A stretch of DNA of 11,051 nucleotides, from assembly GCA_003695135.1 (NCBI GenBank), contig RFIR01000032.1, positions 1 to 11,051 on the forward strand. Reading direction: 5' to 3'. The stretch is from Alphaproteobacteria bacterium (lineage in GTDB: Bacteria > Pseudomonadota > Alphaproteobacteria > Rhodobacterales > Rhodobacteraceae). Below the pieces are notes generated by a model, which saw nothing but the letters and a program-made list of their open reading frames with translations, was not told where the DNA came from and searched no databases. The position numbers and the translations under genes are program-made. Position 1 is the stretch's first letter; every line of letters starts with the position of its first letter. Below are positions 1 to 6,708 of the stretch, one piece after another.

Positions 1-345
1 CTGGAACACCATGCCCATCTTGGAGCGGCGCAGCTCGATCAGCTCGCGCTCCGAAAGGCTCATGATGTCCTGGCCTTCCACCTCGATAGTGCCGCCGGTG
101 ATGTCGTGCAGCCGGCAGAAGCAGCGCACCAGGGTGGACTTGCCGGAGCCCGACAGCCCCATGATCACCAGCATCTCGCCGCGGCCGACCTCGATGGAGA
201 CATCCTTGACCCCGGCGATGTAGCCGTCGGCGCGGATCTCCTCGTAGCTTCGATCCGGCGGCATCTTCGCAAGATAGCCTTCCGGGTCGGGGCCGAACAG
301 CTTCCAGACATTGCGGGCGACGATGACGGGTTCTCGCGCGGTCAT
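1..345 (-). CDS. proV: Glycine betaine/proline-type ABC transporter ATP-binding protein, N-terminal part
   Basis: ATPase of a betaine/proline/choline-type (ProU/Opu) importer. It would power a membrane permease that takes substrate from the periplasmic binding protein encoded just upstream. Only the first 115 residues are in the window; the gene runs off the left edge. The opening residues (NVWKLFGPDP), then about 35 residues before the core ABC domain, are typical of the ProV/OpuAA/ChoV group. The Walker A motif GLSGSGKST lies at residues 63-71, and the visible part ends at the Q-loop (MVFQ, 112-115). The signature motif, Walker B and any C-terminal CBS domains lie beyond the edge. It starts 70 bases after the binding-protein stop, so the order is binding protein then ATPase. 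The permease is not visible and probably follows. Substrate specificity cannot be read from the ATPase. Confidence 0.9.
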   Translation of the reverse strand, partial: MTAREPVIVARNVWKLFGPDPEGYLAKMPPDRSYEEIRADGYIAGVKDVSIEVGRGEMLVIMGLSGSGKSTLVRCFCRLHDITGGTIEVEGQDIMSLSERELIELRRSKMGMVFQ

Positions 346-373
346 GGGCGTGCCCTCTCATGCGTCATGCCGC

Positions 374-390
374 CGCCCGCGGAACGGGCG
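374..390 (-). other. Short hairpin between the binding-protein and ATPase genes
   Basis: A 6-bp perfect stem (CGCCCG at 374-379, CGGGCG at 385-390) with a 5-base loop lies in the 70-base gap between the stop of the binding-protein gene and the start of proV. No U-run follows on the transcribed strand, so it is not a classical terminator. Hairpins after the binding-protein gene of importer operons often protect the upstream mRNA and give more binding protein than ATPase. That role is an inference here. Confidence 0.4.
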
Positions 391-415
391 ACGGCGTCAG
401 GCCTGGCTTGTCAGG

Positions 416-1369
416 TCAGCCCTTGCAGGCTTCGACCCAGGGATCGACCACGTCGCGATTGGCGTCGAGCCATTCCACCGCGGCCTCTTCCGGCTCCATC
501 TCGTCGACATCGACCAGCTTGGCCATCTGCGCGATCTGCGCGTTGGTGAAGCTGATCTTCTTCAGCAGGCAGTAGGCGGCGGGCCACTTGTCCTTCATGC
601 CCTCCCAGGCCGCCTTCTTCAGATAGCCATGGGCCGGGTTGCCGCAGTCATAGAGGGCTTCCTTGTTCGGGCCCTTGCTCGGATCGGTGTCGCAGCCGTC
701 CTCCCAGGGCGGAAACTCGACGAATTCGCCCGGCCAGACGGCCTCGGCGAAGTTGGGCGTCCAGTTGAAGACCAGCACCGGCTTCTTGTCCTTCTCGGCA
801 GCGCCGATCGCGGCCCAGAGCGCGGCGGCCGAGCCGGCATTCTTCACCACGAAGTTCAGCCCCAGCGCCTCGGCGCGTTCCTTTCCGTGCTTGAGCCAGT
901 CGACGGGTCCGTCAAGGAACAGGCCCTTGTCGCCGGTCTCGGGCGTCGCGAACAGCTTGGCACAGTCATTGAGCGCATGCCAGTCCGGCAGGCCCGGGCA
1001 GGCCTCCTTGGTCCACATCGGATACCACCAGTCCTCGCGCGTCACCGCGTCATGATCGCCGACATCCTCGATGCCGCCCTTGGCGAGCGCGGCACGGAAC
1101 GATGCGCCGAACGCGCCTTCCCAGACCTCCAGCTCCAGCGTCACGTCGCCGAGCCGGATCGATTCATAGACGGCCTGGCTGTCGGTGGTGACATATTCGA
1201 CATTGTCGCCAAGCTCTTGCATAAGATCGCCCACGACATTCGACATCACGATCTGGCTCGACCAGTTGTGGATCGGAATCACGATCGGGTCGGAACTGTC
1301 CGCCGCCGCTGCCGCAAGCGGCAGTGCGGCCAGCGAGCCGGCCAGAATGGTTGAGGTCAGGATCTTCAT
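416..1369 (-). CDS. proX: Periplasmic glycine betaine/choline-type substrate-binding protein (OpuAC/ProX family)
   Basis: Extracytoplasmic solute receptor of 317 residues for a quaternary-ammonium or proline-type ABC importer. I chose the ATG at 1369 because it follows a GGGAGA ribosome binding site and opens a clear signal peptide: MK, a hydrophobic run at residues 4-19, and a likely cleavage in the alanine stretch near 22-24. A longer open frame extends to 1513, but the added 48 residues are not signal-like. Tryptophans at 36 (HNWSS), 83 (EVWEG), 114-115 and 203 (FNWTPNF) are candidates for the aromatic cage by which this family holds trimethylammonium groups. The mature part has six cysteines (124, 136, 226, 242, 267, 315), so disulfides are possible. 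The proV homologue follows downstream. It may belong to the long upstream operon (140-base gap) or have its own promoter. The ligand is uncertain: betaine, choline, carnitine or a relative. Confidence 0.88.
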   Translation of the reverse strand: MKILTSTILAGSLAALPLAAAAADSSDPIVIPIHNWSSQIVMSNVVGDLMQELGDNVEYVTTDSQAVYESIRLGDVTLELEVWEGAFGASFRAALAKGGIEDVGDHDAVTREDWWYPMWTKEACPGLPDWHALNDCAKLFATPETGDKGLFLDGPVDWLKHGKERAEALGLNFVVKNAGSAAALWAAIGAAEKDKKPVLVFNWTPNFAEAVWPGEFVEFPPWEDGCDTDPSKGPNKEALYDCGNPAHGYLKKAAWEGMKDKWPAAYCLLKKISFTNAQIAQMAKLVDVDEMEPEEAAVEWLDANRDVVDPWVEACKG

Positions 1370-1432
1370 CTTCGTCTCCCGGTTGGCGGGCGGCGTCCGG
1401 CCGCCCTGTTCAGTTGCAGTCTTCGGTGGGAT

Positions 1433-1449
1433 GACGGGTTCGGCCCGTC
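1433..1449 (-). other. Hairpin in the leader region before the binding-protein gene
   Basis: A 6-bp perfect stem (GACGGG 1433-1438, CCCGTC 1444-1449) with a 5-base loop lies in the 140-base gap between the unrecognised gene ending at 1510 and proX starting at 1369. On the minus strand the bases after the stem are ATCCC rather than a U-run, so intrinsic termination is unlikely. A relatively AT-rich patch (1450-1472) next to it could hold a -10 element (CATAAT on the minus strand), but I found no convincing -35. Whether proX has its own promoter is open. Confidence 0.3.
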
Positions 1450-1509
1450 TGTTATTATGTTCCGATATGGTGTGCTCACCCCGGTCGCATGCACAGCCTG
1501 CCACAATGC

Positions 1510-2097
1510 TCACACCTCCGGCTCGGCGCGCGATTCCTGCCAGTCGGGCTCGAATCCGAGGACTTCGGTGCCCGGCGGCAGGGACGGGTTGAACAGCCGG
1601 TTATGCGCCAGCGTCGCGGCATGCAGCGGGTGATGCTCGGCCAGCCGCCATACCCGGCAGGCGAGGTCGAAGCGCTGGGAATAGGCCTCGAAGACCAGCC
1701 GGGCCCGGCCGGCCTCGCGCAGACGCGCCGCGCCGTGGCTCTGCGGGGCAAAGGTGGCGGTCAGCAGATCCGAGAACCGCTCCGCCCGCTGGTAGTATTC
1801 GGCGGCGAGGAAGGCGACCGCGCTCTGGCGCCGCTGTGCGGGATCGGCGGTGCGGGCGGCCATGTGCCTGAGCTCGGCGGTGACCGAATGCGCCGGCAGA
1901 CGGTTGAGCACGGTGATGATGTGGCCCATCGGCTCGGCCGCGCCGGGCAGGAACACCGCCGGCATCATGCTGTCATCGGGCCGGCCTGCGGCCTCGCGCA
2001 TGGCGATCTGGCGGGTGCGGCACTGCCATTTCAGGAAGGCCAGCCGCATGGGCGGCGCATCGAGCCCGTGGCCGAGAATGCCGGCAGGCGTGCTCAT
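1510..2097 (-). CDS. Unrecognised 195-residue protein, translationally coupled to the amidase gene
   Basis: I do not recognise this protein. The ATG at 2097 overlaps the stop of the amidase gene in an ATGA junction, which fixes the start and implies coupled translation. It is soluble-looking, with no signal peptide or membrane segment, and probably mostly helical. Notable stretches are FLKWQCRTRQIAMREAAGRP near residues 18-37, an Ala/Arg-rich centre, and a conserved-looking C-terminal block with NRLFNPSLPPGTEVLGFEPDW. It has few cysteines and no nucleotide-binding or iron-sulfur motif I can see. Its place between the amidase and the uptake genes suggests a dedicated role in the same pathway, either as an accessory subunit or as an enzyme of an unnamed family. 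Codon use and GC content match the neighbours, so there is no sign of recent separate transfer. That it is a real gene is well supported; its function is unknown. Confidence 0.75.
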   Translation of the reverse strand: MSTPAGILGHGLDAPPMRLAFLKWQCRTRQIAMREAAGRPDDSMMPAVFLPGAAEPMGHIITVLNRLPAHSVTAELRHMAARTADPAQRRQSAVAFLAAEYYQRAERFSDLLTATFAPQSHGAARLREAGRARLVFEAYSQRFDLACRVWRLAEHHPLHAATLAHNRLFNPSLPPGTEVLGFEPDWQESRAEPEV

Positions 2098-2942
2098 GCC
2101 GCCCCCCGCCGGGCAGCGCCGGGCTGGCGAAACGGCCGGTCGTGGTCGAGCGAGGGGATCTTCCCGGCCGCCTCCCCCACCGCGTCGAGGTCGATGCGCG
2201 CATGCACCACCCCGCGCAGATCGCCGCCATCGGCCAGCACCTCGCCCCACGGGCTGACGACCAGCGAATGCCCGTAGCTCTCGCCGCCGCCGGGGATCGG
2301 CCCGATCGCACAGGGCGAGACCATGAAGCGGGTGTTTTCCACCGCGCGGGCGCGATTGAGCAGATGCCAGTGCGCCTCGCCCGTACGCCGGGTGAAGGCG
2401 GCGGGGCAGATCAGGATTTCGGCGCCGGCCTGCGCCAGCGCGCGGTAGAGCCCCGGAAAGCGCAGATCGTAACAGATGGTGTGGCCGATGCGCGCCAGCG
2501 GCGTGTCATGGATCACCGCCTCGCCGCCGGGGCTGACACGGGCGCTTTCGCGATAGACCTCGCTGTCGGACAGCTGCACGTCGAACAGGTGGATCTTGTC
2601 GTAGCGGCCACGGACCTCGCCGGCCGGGTCGAGCATCAGCCCGCGATTGATGATCCGCCCGCCCGGCCCGTCCACGGCGATCGAGCCCAGACACAGCCAG
2701 ACCCGCCGCCGCGCCGCGAAGTCGCGCATCGCGGCGAGGAAGGGATGGCGCGCCTCCGGCGCCGAGGGCGGTTCCAGCGCCGACCCGTTCGAGCGCAGCC
2801 CGCCGCAGTATTCGGGCAGGAACAGCATGCGCGCGCCCGCTGTCACCGCCGCATCAGCCAGCGGCAGCGCCTCCTCCAGCGCCGAGTCGAAATCGGGCAT
2901 CGGCCTCGTCTGGAGGCAGGCGATATCCAGCGGGCGGGGCAT
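2094..2942 (-). CDS. Carbon-nitrogen hydrolase, Nit1-like amidase of the nitrilase superfamily
   Basis: Cytosolic amidase of 282 residues. The family hydrolyses carbon-nitrogen bonds through a Glu-Lys-Cys triad. All three are present: Glu44 (FLPEY), Lys116 (RYDKIHLFD) and Cys157 (HTICYDLRFP). The sequence CYDLRFPGLYRALAQAGAEI and the later HWHLLNRARAVENTRF resemble the Nit1/Nit2 branch (deaminated glutathione amidase, omega-amidase) more than true nitrilases. Members of this branch remove ammonia from omega-amides of keto or deaminated acids. Beside a ligase and glutamate-synthase-like genes, a plausible substrate is a gamma-glutamyl-type amide or a deaminated side product of one; this is inference. 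Its start codon shares one base with the preceding stop (TGATG), and its stop overlaps the next start (ATGA), so it is tightly coupled on both sides. The exact substrate cannot be assigned. Confidence 0.88.
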   Translation of the reverse strand: MPRPLDIACLQTRPMPDFDSALEEALPLADAAVTAGARMLFLPEYCGGLRSNGSALEPPSAPEARHPFLAAMRDFAARRRVWLCLGSIAVDGPGGRIINRGLMLDPAGEVRGRYDKIHLFDVQLSDSEVYRESARVSPGGEAVIHDTPLARIGHTICYDLRFPGLYRALAQAGAEILICPAAFTRRTGEAHWHLLNRARAVENTRFMVSPCAIGPIPGGGESYGHSLVVSPWGEVLADGGDLRGVVHARIDLDAVGEAAGKIPSLDHDRPFRQPGAARRGAA

Positions 2943-3352
2943 CAGAACTTCATATAGGCCTTTCTGAGCGCCACCAGCGGATGCCGGTCCGACATCTGGA
3001 ACTTGATCAGCAGCTCGCGTGCGATCATGTCACGATCCTGCTGGTTGTCGGGCAGCGAAATGGTGTCGGGCACGCGTACCCAGCCATTGTTGTTGCGGTC
3101 GAACACCGCCGGCATGCCCTCTTCATAGCCCATATGGACGTCCTCCAGCCAGTTGAGATCGTCCCAGCCCATGAACTCTATGTATTTCTTCAGGAACGGT
3201 GTCAGCCGGTCATAATCGGGGACCAGATTGACATCGTAGCGATAGCCGATGTGCTGGCCGATCTCCTTCTCGCGCTCGGTCTCGATGCCGTCGCTGACCA
3301 GGAATTCGTCGACGTCGTGGATCTCCGATCCCTTGAAGCTGCTTCCAGCCAT
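2942..3352 (-). CDS. Unrecognised small acidic protein (136 residues)
   Basis: I do not recognise this family. The start at 3352 is chosen because a GAAGGGAGA ribosome binding site sits about 6 bases upstream. The frame stays open to 3421, but the extra 23 residues are encoded by a palindromic repeat region. The product has no cysteine, signal peptide or membrane segment. It is rich in Asp, Glu and aromatic residues, with a central block FLKKYIEFMGWDDLNWLEDV (about residues 62-81), then a segment reading FDRNNNGWVRVPDTI, and a basic C-terminus ending AYMKF. The tryptophan and aspartate pattern looks constrained. Its stop shares a base with the amidase start, so the two are made together. It could be a small subunit or partner of the amidase or of the GlxD complex. 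It does not resemble what I know of the dimethylformamidase small subunit. Confidence 0.75.
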   Translation of the reverse strand: MAGSSFKGSEIHDVDEFLVSDGIETEREKEIGQHIGYRYDVNLVPDYDRLTPFLKKYIEFMGWDDLNWLEDVHMGYEEGMPAVFDRNNNGWVRVPDTISLPDNQQDRDMIARELLIKFQMSDRHPLVALRKAYMKF

Positions 3353-3370
3353 GTCGTTCTCCCTTCGGGC

Positions 3371-3394
3371 GGTGCGCAGCGGACGCACACCCTG
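3371..3394. repeat. Palindromic repeat, copy C
   Basis: On the plus strand this reads GGTGCGC, a 7-base loop AGCGGAC, then GCACACCCTG. It has the same architecture as copies A and B (7-base arm, 7-base loop, arm, CCTxx tail), with one mismatch in the right arm (GCACACC rather than GCGCACC). It lies between glxD and the small unrecognised gene, just upstream of the latter's ribosome binding site, 14 bases from copy B. Confidence 0.6.
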
Positions 3395-3408
3395 CGAAAC
3401 CCCCGTAG

Positions 3409-3435
3409 GGTGCGCATTCATGGCGCACCCTACAG
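3409..3435. repeat. Palindromic repeat, copy B, overlapping the glxD stop
   Basis: Plus strand: GGTGCGC, loop ATTCATG, GCGCACCCTACAG. This is the same length as copy A and identical to it outside the loop. The stem extends further here: GTAGGGTGCGC (3405-3415) pairs perfectly with GCGCACCCTAC (3423-3433), giving 11 bp. The glxD stop codon (TAG, 3432-3430) and last leucine codon lie inside the repeat, so the repeat has defined the glxD 3' end. In the transcript it forms a strong hairpin between glxD and the downstream genes. Confidence 0.7.
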
Positions 3436-4794
3436 GTGGTGATAATCCTCCACACCGACCGTGTGGTTGGTGCCCGCCAGCGGCACCCCGGCCATCGCCG
3501 AGGCTTCCATCGTCAGCGCGGCGAGGTCCTCGGGCTCCAGCGAATGCAGGTTGGTCTTGCCGCAGGCCCGGGCAAAGAGCTGGGCCTCGATGGTCAGCGT
3601 GTGCAGGAAGTTGTAGACCCGCTCGGCCGCCTCGTCAGGGTCGAGCCGTTCGCGCAGCCTGGGGTCCTGCGTGGCCACGCCGACCGGGCAGCGGCCGGTG
3701 TGGCAGTGATAGCAATGGCCCGGCTCGGCGCCGATCTCCTCGGGATAGTTGGCCTCGGGGATGTCCTTGTTGCAGTTCAGCGCCATCATCGCCGAATGGC
3801 CGATGGCGATGGCGTCGGCGCCCAGCGCGATCGCCTTGGCGACATCGGCGCCGTTGCGGATGCCGCCGGCATAGACGAGGCTGATCTCGCCGCGCTTGCC
3901 CAGATCGTCGATCGCCTTTCGCGCCTGACGGATCGCGGCGATGCCGGGAATGCCGGTCTCCTCGGTGGCCAGATGCGGGCCGGCGCCGGTGGAGCCCTCC
4001 ATGCCGTCGATGTAGATCGAATCGGGGCCGCATTTCACCGCCATGCGCACATCGTCATAGACGCGCGCCGCGCCGAGCTTGAGCTGGATCGGCACCATGT
4101 GGCCGGTGGCCTCGCGGATCTCGTCGATCTTCAGCGCCAGATCGTCCGGCCCCAGCCAGTCGGGATGACGGGCGGGCGAGCGCTGGTCGATGCCGGCCGG
4201 AAGCGAGCGCATCTCGGCCACCTGATCGGTGACCTTCTGGCCCATCAGATGTCCGCCGAGCCCGACCTTGCAGCCCTGGCCGATGAAGAATTCGACCGCG
4301 TCGGCCAGCACCAGATGGTTGGGGTTGAAGCCGTAGCGCGACTGGATCACCTGATAGAGCCATTTCGAGGAATAGCGCCGCTCGTCGGGGATCATGCCGC
4401 CCTCGCCCGAGCAGGTGGCGGTGCCCGCCATGGTCGCGCCGCGCGCCAGCGCCGTCTTCGCCTCGTAGCTGAGCGCGCCAAAGGACATGCCGGTGATGTA
4501 GACGGGGATGTCGAGCTCCAGCGGGCGCCTGGCCCTGGGGCCGATCACCGTCTTGGTGTCGCACTTCTCGCGATAGCCCTCGATCACGAATCGGGTCAGC
4601 GTGCCGGGCAGGAAGGTCAGATCGTCCCAGTGCGGGATCTTCTTGAACAGCGAGAAGCCGCGCATGCGGTAGCGGCCGAGCTCGGACTTGATGTGGATGT
4701 CGTCGATCACCCGCGGCGGAAAGATGAAGCTTTCGCCGAGGCGGTAGACATCGCGGTCGAGCGGTTTCTTGGTGGTGGGACTTCCGTCAGGCAT
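3430..4794 (-). CDS. glxD: GlxD/MgsC-like FMN-binding glutamate synthase domain protein
   Basis: Flavin subunit (454 residues) of a split glutamate-synthase-like enzyme; the relatives are GlxD and the N-methylglutamate synthase subunit MgsC. In this family an FMN in a TIM barrel hands electrons to an imine formed from 2-oxoglutarate and an amine. Seen here: MSFGALS near 103-109, CSGEGGMIP near 128-136, a glycine-rich GLGGHLMGQK segment (178-187), IDGMEGSTGAGP (262-273) matching the substrate/FMN loop, and the phosphate-binding YAGGIRNGADVAKAI (308-322). Three cysteines at 361, 364 and 369 (CYHCHTGRCPVG) stand where the 3Fe-4S ligands lie in glutamate synthase. The ATG at 4794 is preferred to the one at 4806: it has GGAGAAG upstream, whereas 4806 abuts repeat A with no binding site. 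It would act with GlxB and GlxC. Amine specificity is unknown. Confidence 0.9.
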   Translation of the reverse strand: MPDGSPTTKKPLDRDVYRLGESFIFPPRVIDDIHIKSELGRYRMRGFSLFKKIPHWDDLTFLPGTLTRFVIEGYREKCDTKTVIGPRARRPLELDIPVYITGMSFGALSYEAKTALARGATMAGTATCSGEGGMIPDERRYSSKWLYQVIQSRYGFNPNHLVLADAVEFFIGQGCKVGLGGHLMGQKVTDQVAEMRSLPAGIDQRSPARHPDWLGPDDLALKIDEIREATGHMVPIQLKLGAARVYDDVRMAVKCGPDSIYIDGMEGSTGAGPHLATEETGIPGIAAIRQARKAIDDLGKRGEISLVYAGGIRNGADVAKAIALGADAIAIGHSAMMALNCNKDIPEANYPEEIGAEPGHCYHCHTGRCPVGVATQDPRLRERLDPDEAAERVYNFLHTLTIEAQLFARACGKTNLHSLEPEDLAALTMEASAMAGVPLAGTNHTVGVEDYHHL

Positions 4795-4806
4795 GGTCTT
4801 CTCCAT

Positions 4807-4833
4807 GGTGCGCAGTAAACGCGCACCCTACAG
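4807..4833. repeat. Palindromic repeat, copy A, upstream of glxD
   Basis: Plus strand: GGTGCGC, loop AGTAAAC, GCGCACCCTACAG. Outside the loop it is identical to copy B on the other side of glxD and in the same orientation. It ends directly at an unused ATG (4806) and lies 12 bases before the chosen glxD start. Next to it, GGGCGC (4841-4846) and GCGCCC (4856-4861) form a further 6-bp stem just after the glxC stop. Confidence 0.7.
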
Positions 4834-4862
4834 CAAGGCAGGGCGCGCGTTCGCGGCGCCCC

Positions 4863-5732
4863 TTACAAGATGAGCTTCTTCTCGGTCGGCTCGAGATTGT
4901 CATAGTTCCACAGCTGCTTGCCGGCGACGATCTTGGTGAAGTGATCGACGCCCTTCTCGGGCATCAGCCCGTACTGGGTCAGCTTGCGGGTCAGCCACTT
5001 GCGGTCGAGCTCGGTCAGCTCCGCCTCCACCGCATCCACGCCCAGCGACTTGATCTGGCCGCCGACGAAGATCATGCCGTCATACATCGAATCGCCCAGA
5101 TTCTTGCCGGCATTGCCGCACACGACCAGGCGGCCCCGCTGCATCATGAAGCCCGAAAGCGCCCCGGTGTCGCCGCCGACGATGATGGTGCCGCCCTTCA
5201 TGTCGATGCCGGTGCGCGAGCCGACCGAGCCGCGGCATACCAGATCGCCGCCGCGGATCGCCGCGCCGAAGGTCGAGCCGGCATTCTTGTCCACGACGAT
5301 GGTGCCGGCCATCATGTTCTCGCCGCAGGACCAGCCGACCCGGCCCCTGATATGCACGTTCGGCCCGTCGATCAGCCCCGCGGCGAAATAGCCGGTGGAG
5401 CCCTCGATGATCAGGTTGAGACGGCTGAGGATGCCGACGCCCAGCGAATGCTTGCCGCGCGGGTTCTGCAGCACGATGGTGCCATAGCCCTCGGCCATCA
5501 GTTCGCGGATGCGCGCATTGACCTCGGTGGTGGTCTTGCCGTCGCAGTCGATCTCGGTGCGCTTGTTGAAATCGACATCCGGCGCCCAGGGATAGGCGAG
5601 CCGTTCCTCGGCCTCGGGGTCGAACTCGACATAGAGCGACTTGCCCGTCAGCTGCTCGGTCATCATGCCGAGCGCGCGGGCGCGCTCATCCTGCGTCATG
5701 TTCCGCAGTTCGGCATCGCTCACGCCTGCCAT
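4863..5732 (-). CDS. glxC: GlxC/MgsB-like GXGXG-domain subunit of a glutamate-synthase-like enzyme
   Basis: Beta-helix subunit (289 residues) matching the C-terminal GXGXG domain of the glutamate synthase large chain, which bridges the amidotransferase and FMN domains. Successive glycine-rich turns run from about residue 84 to 231, including GPNVHIRGRVG (123-133), GGDLVCRGSVG (161-171), GGTIIVGGDTG (180-190) and GRLVVCGNAG (200-209). Before them is an N-terminal extension of about 60 residues; after them a C-terminal tail (LDRKWLTRKLTQYGL onward, ending KKLIL) that is longer than the bare domain. A strong GAGGAGG ribosome binding site lies inside the end of glxB, and the two reading frames overlap by 13 bases, so synthesis is probably coupled and stoichiometric. 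I see no catalytic residues; its role is structural, in channelling ammonia or amine. The family call is secure, the substrate of the complex is not. Confidence 0.9.
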   Translation of the reverse strand: MAGVSDAELRNMTQDERARALGMMTEQLTGKSLYVEFDPEAEERLAYPWAPDVDFNKRTEIDCDGKTTTEVNARIRELMAEGYGTIVLQNPRGKHSLGVGILSRLNLIIEGSTGYFAAGLIDGPNVHIRGRVGWSCGENMMAGTIVVDKNAGSTFGAAIRGGDLVCRGSVGSRTGIDMKGGTIIVGGDTGALSGFMMQRGRLVVCGNAGKNLGDSMYDGMIFVGGQIKSLGVDAVEAELTELDRKWLTRKLTQYGLMPEKGVDHFTKIVAGKQLWNYDNLEPTEKKLIL

Positions 5733-6658
5733 ACGCGAACCTCCTCGTCGTAAGGATCGGTGGTGTCAATCTCCTGGGGAAGGATGGCGCGGATCGCCAC
5801 CTCCTCGCTGGCCATGGCGATCAGATCGTCGCTTTCGTAGAGCACCAGCGGCTTGGCCGCCATGGTGTCCTTGGCCATGCCGAGCTGGTCCCTGGTGGCA
5901 ACCAGATAGGTGAACACGCCGTCGATCTCCTCGATCGAGCGCCGCAGGCTCTCCTCCAGCGACATGCCGTTGGCCAGATTGTGCGCGGTATAGACGGCCA
6001 GGAGCTCGCTGTCGCAGTTCGACATGAAGCGGTGGCCCCGCCGCTCCATCTCGCGCCGCATCAGCCAGTAATTGGTGATCTGGCCGTTATGGACCACGCT
6101 GATGTCGTTGTAGGGAAACGCCCAGTAGGGATGGGCCGACTTGATGTCGACATCGGATTCGGTGGCCATGCGCGTATGGCCGATGCCATGGGTGCCCTGG
6201 AACCGGTCGAGCCCGTAGGCCGAGGCGACGGTGGTGGCATCGCCGAGATCCTTGATCAGCTCCAGCCGGTTGCCCATCGACAGGATCTCGGTGCCGCGAT
6301 CCTCCTCGATATGGGCCGCCATCGCCGCGGTGTCGCCGTCATGGCGCACGACATAGCGCAGCGCGTATTCCAGCGGCGCCTCCTTCGACTTCACCTCCGC
6401 GCCATGCTCGTCGAGGATGCGGTCGACCCGGGCCACGCGCTCGGCGACCATGGCGTGAAAGCCCTGCCCGGCGCGGCGATCCTCCTCCTCGGCCACCTTG
6501 ATGCGCATGACGTAGTCGAGCGGGTCGCTGCCCTCCGAATACACCGCATAGCCGGTCGAATCCGGCCCGCGATGCTTCAGCGCCTGCAGCATCGCCGTCA
6601 TCTCGCCACCCACATTGGCACGCTTGCCCTTGTGGATTATTCCTGCAATTCCGCACAT
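5720..6658 (-). CDS. glxB: GlxB/MgsA-like class II glutamine amidotransferase
   Basis: Amidotransferase subunit (312 residues) of the Ntn-hydrolase fold. It would release ammonia, or an amine from a gamma-glutamylamide, for the GlxC/GlxD partners. The start at 6658 is forced by chemistry: the sequence opens MCGIAG, and Cys2 must become the N-terminal nucleophile after Met removal. GAGGAGA lies upstream. An open frame to 6745 adds 29 residues that would bury this cysteine. Other family landmarks are HRGPDS (29-34), HTRMAT (161-166, substrate-binding Arg163), HNGQITNY (190-197, oxyanion Asn/Gly) and CDSE (215-218, Asp216). Residues 45-130 form a long insert rich in charged residues. It follows the ligase gene by 50 bases and overlaps glxC by 13. 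In the N-methylglutamate pathway the homologue MgsA takes gamma-glutamylmethylamide; an analogous donor is likely here. Confidence 0.92.
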   Translation of the reverse strand: MCGIAGIIHKGKRANVGGEMTAMLQALKHRGPDSTGYAVYSEGSDPLDYVMRIKVAEEEDRRAGQGFHAMVAERVARVDRILDEHGAEVKSKEAPLEYALRYVVRHDGDTAAMAAHIEEDRGTEILSMGNRLELIKDLGDATTVASAYGLDRFQGTHGIGHTRMATESDVDIKSAHPYWAFPYNDISVVHNGQITNYWLMRREMERRGHRFMSNCDSELLAVYTAHNLANGMSLEESLRRSIEEIDGVFTYLVATRDQLGMAKDTMAAKPLVLYESDDLIAMASEEVAIRAILPQEIDTTDPYDEEVRVWQA

Positions 6659-6708
6659 TTGCGAGTTTCTCCTCATACAGGCCCGGAGGCGCGCCCCGGA
6701 CATATCCG

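Noticed and set aside
311..1354. Plus-strand open frame of 347 codons opposite the binding-protein gene
   Set aside because: Antisense to a clear signal-peptide-bearing binding protein; no motifs and biased composition.
1488..1503. Sigma-54-like promoter on the minus strand before the binding-protein gene (TGGCAGG and TGCAT)
   Set aside because: The GG and GC elements are two bases too close for the fixed -24/-12 spacing.
3353..3421. Extended N-terminus of the small unknown protein from the ATG at 3421
   Set aside because: The added 23 residues come from the palindromic repeat region, and the ATG at 3352 has the better ribosome binding site.
3436..4818. Plus-strand open frame of 460 codons opposite glxD
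   Set aside because: It mirrors a confidently identified FMN-binding gene on the other strand. The translation is rich in Arg, Ala, His and Gly without family motifs, as expected of an antisense frame in GC-rich DNA.
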